DNA of 64,000 nt from Palsa-1447 sp964509885 (lineage in GTDB: Bacteria; Verrucomicrobiota; Verrucomicrobiia; Opitutales; Opitutaceae). Positions 62,535 to 64,000 of this stretch are shown here, in pieces (within the stretch, counting starts at the first letter, position 1; each line of letters begins with the position of its first letter). Where the stretch lies: contig CAZDZL010000006.1 in assembly GCA_964509885.1 (NCBI GenBank), positions 40,843 through 104,842 on the forward strand. The letters run 5' to 3'. Below the pieces are notes generated by a model. The model searched no databases and was not told the DNA's origin. It saw only the letters and a list, made by a program, of their open reading frames with translations. The translations under genes and the position numbers were made by a program.

Positions 62535-64000
62535 TCAGGCGGGCGTCGGGGCCGGCGCGGTGCCGCCGAGGCCCTCGGAGGGCGCCTGCTTGTCGGCGGC
62601 CTTCTTGTCCTCGAGCTTCTCGGACGGCTTGCTGACAAAAGCGATCGCGATCGGCGAGCGCATCTCGCCAAACTCGATGATCTCGAGGACGTGCCTGCCC
62701 TCGATAGTCTCGTGCTCGAGGAGGGCCGCCGCTATCTTGTCCAGGGCCGAGCGGTGCTCGGTGATGATCTTCTTCGCGACTTCGTACTGCTCGGTGATGA
62801 TCCGCTGGATCTCGGCGTCGATCCTGCGCGCCGTGTCCTCCGAGACGCTCTCCTGGCGCGTGATGTCGCGGCCGAGGAAGACGGTGTCGTGGTGGTCGCC
62901 GTAGGCGATCGGCCCCAGGGGGCTCATGCCCCAGTCGCAGACCATGGCCCGCGCGATCGCCGTGATCTGCTTGATGTCGCCGGTCGCGCCGTTGGAGATG
63001 TCGCCGAGGACGAGCTCCTCCGCGATCCGGCCGCCGAGGCCGGTCGCGATCGAGCTGAGCATCCGCTTCATGGCGCGGGTGAGGACGTCCTTCTTCGGGA
63101 TGAACATCGTGCTGCCGAGGCTGCGCCCGCGCGGGATGATCGTCACCTTGTGGACGGGCATGTGGCCGTCGTCGAGGACCCCCTGCACCAGGGCGTGGCC
63201 GGCCTCGTGGTAGGCGATCAGCTTCTTCTCCTCGTCGTCCATCAACCGCCTGCGCTCGCGCCCAAACTGGACCTTCTCTCGGGCGTCCTCGACGTCGGAC
63301 GCATCGACCTTCTTGCGGTTCCTGCGCGCGGCGAGGAGCGCCGCCTCGTTGAGGAGATTCGCGAGCTCGGCGCCCGAGAGACCCGGGGTGCCCCGCGCGA
63401 TGACACCCAGGTCGACGTTGTCGCCGAGGGTCAGCTTGCGCGCGTGGACGCGAAGGATCTGCTCGCGGCCGATCATGTCGGGCAGGTCCACGTAGATCTG
63501 CCGGTCGAAGCGGCCCGGGCGCAGGAGCGCGCTGTCGAGGACGTCGGGGCGGTTCGTCGCCGCGATGATGATGACGCCCTCTGTCGTGTCGAAGCCGTCC
63601 ATCTCCACGAGGAGGGAGTTTAGCGTCTGCTCGCGCTCGTCGTTGCCGCCTCCCAGGCCCGCGCCGCGCTGGCGGCCCACCGCGTCGATCTCGTCGATGA
63701 AGATGAGGCACGGGGCGCTCTTGCGGCCCTGCTCGAACATGTCGCGCACGCGGGAGGCGCCCACGCCGACGAACATCTCGACGAAGTCGGATCCCGAGAT
63801 GCTGAAGAAGGGAACGTCGGCCTCGCCGGCGACGGCCTTCGCGAGGAGGGTCTTTCCCGTCCCCGGTGGGCCCACCATGAGGATCCCCTTGGGGATGCGC
63901 CCGCCCATCTTCGTGAACTTCTTCGGGTCCTTGAGGAACTCGACGACCTCGGAGACCTCCTCCTTGGCCTCGTCGCAGCCCGCGACGTCGCCGAAGGTGA
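62535..64000 (-). CDS. ftsH: ATP-dependent zinc metalloprotease FtsH, N-terminus outside the window
   Basis: The visible 487 codons cover the AAA+ and protease domains; the frame is open to the right edge (DVAGCDEAKEEVSEVVEFL precedes Walker A). Walker A GPPGTGKT, Walker B LIFIDEIDA, arginine-finger region RPGRFDRQ and the zinc site HEAGH are intact. The membrane-spanning N-terminal part is missing because of the edge, not by truncation. FtsH degrades membrane and short-lived proteins such as LpxC. The C-terminus ends in a low-complexity tail. Confidence 0.97.
   Translation of the reverse strand, partial: TFGDVAGCDEAKEEVSEVVEFLKDPKKFTKMGGRIPKGILMVGPPGTGKTLLAKAVAGEADVPFFSISGSDFVEMFVGVGASRVRDMFEQGRKSAPCLIFIDEIDAVGRQRGAGLGGGNDEREQTLNSLLVEMDGFDTTEGVIIIAATNRPDVLDSALLRPGRFDRQIYVDLPDMIGREQILRVHARKLTLGDNVDLGVIARGTPGLSGAELANLLNEAALLAARRNRKKVDASDVEDAREKVQFGRERRRLMDDEEKKLIAYHEAGHALVQGVLDDGHMPVHKVTIIPRGRSLGSTMFIPKKDVLTRAMKRMLSSIATGLGGRIAEELVLGDISNGATGDIKQITAIARAMVCDWGMSPLGPIAYGDHHDTVFLGRDITRQESVSEDTARRIDAEIQRIITEQYEVAKKIITEHRSALDKIAAALLEHETIEGRHVLEIIEFGEMRSPIAIAFVSKPSEKLEDKKAADKQAPSEGLGGTAPAPTPA

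Noticed and set aside
61269..63623. A 784-codon open frame on the plus strand
   Set aside because: It is antisense to ftsH and ugd; long antisense frames are common in high-GC genes and the translation resembles no protein.

Overview
The window is 64 kb of high-GC (mid-60s %, by eye) chromosomal DNA. It is gene-dense and dominated by housekeeping and cell-envelope genes. The bacterium is Gram-negative-like, because lpxA (lipid A) and a large lipopolysaccharide/exopolysaccharide cluster are present. A class Ic-type NrdB (no radical tyrosine), a tig-clpP-clpX block, a DUF2937 protein and the overall gene style suggest the PVC group, probably Verrucomicrobiota (Opitutae-like). That placement is an inference from gene content, not a phylogeny.

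Layout. (1) 1-5085, minus strand: nrdB then nrdA, class I ribonucleotide reductase. nrdA is cut by the left edge. A 436-residue intein with LAGLIDADG motifs sits exactly in front of its active-site cysteine. (2) 5412-14439: dinB; an ECF sigma factor on the plus strand; then a long minus-strand run aroB - unknown protein - lpxA - pdxA - iscA/hesB type gene - infC - cell-wall amidase - ycaQ-like DNA glycosylase. (3) 14510-15096: vapBC toxin-antitoxin pair. (4) 15141-21842, minus strand: a tightly coupled operon of inner-membrane type IV secretion parts (VirB2-, VirB3-, VirB4-like, a lipoprotein, VirB5/TrbJ, VirB6/TrbL) ending in a DUF2937 membrane protein. No outer-membrane core, VirB8, VirB11 or coupling protein is seen. 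(5) 21936-24685: an ALG10-like membrane glycosyltransferase, a relatively AT-rich acyltransferase and tRNA-Gly(CCC). (6) 24761-27112: an FkbM methyltransferase, ybaB-recR and a DJ-1 family protein.

(7) 27265-53979, plus strand: a 26.7-kb polysaccharide cluster. It has an asparagine-synthetase-like amidotransferase, eleven glycosyltransferases, a WbaP/WcaJ-type initiating transferase, an ABC exporter (Wzm/Wzt) whose ATPase has a C-terminal extension, a Wzy-like polymerase, an O-antigen-ligase-like protein, a PIG-L deacetylase, a WcaF-like acetyltransferase, two FkbM methyltransferases and, unexpectedly, a lipoamide-dehydrogenase-like flavoprotein. Many neighbours overlap by ATGA or GTGA, so translation is probably coupled. 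ABC export and polymerase/ligase genes are both present, which is a mixed export architecture.

(8) 53976-64000: housekeeping again: hisA, an M42 aminopeptidase, tig-clpP-clpX, tsaB-alr, a UDP-glucose dehydrogenase (ugd, which can supply UDP-glucuronate to the cluster), and ftsH, cut by the right edge.

The observations most worth follow-up are the intein at the nrdA active site, the tyrosine-less NrdB, the stripped-down VirB-like operon with a perfect 16-bp palindrome at its head, and the flavoprotein inside the glycan cluster. No CRISPR array, rRNA, insertion sequence or prophage was seen.
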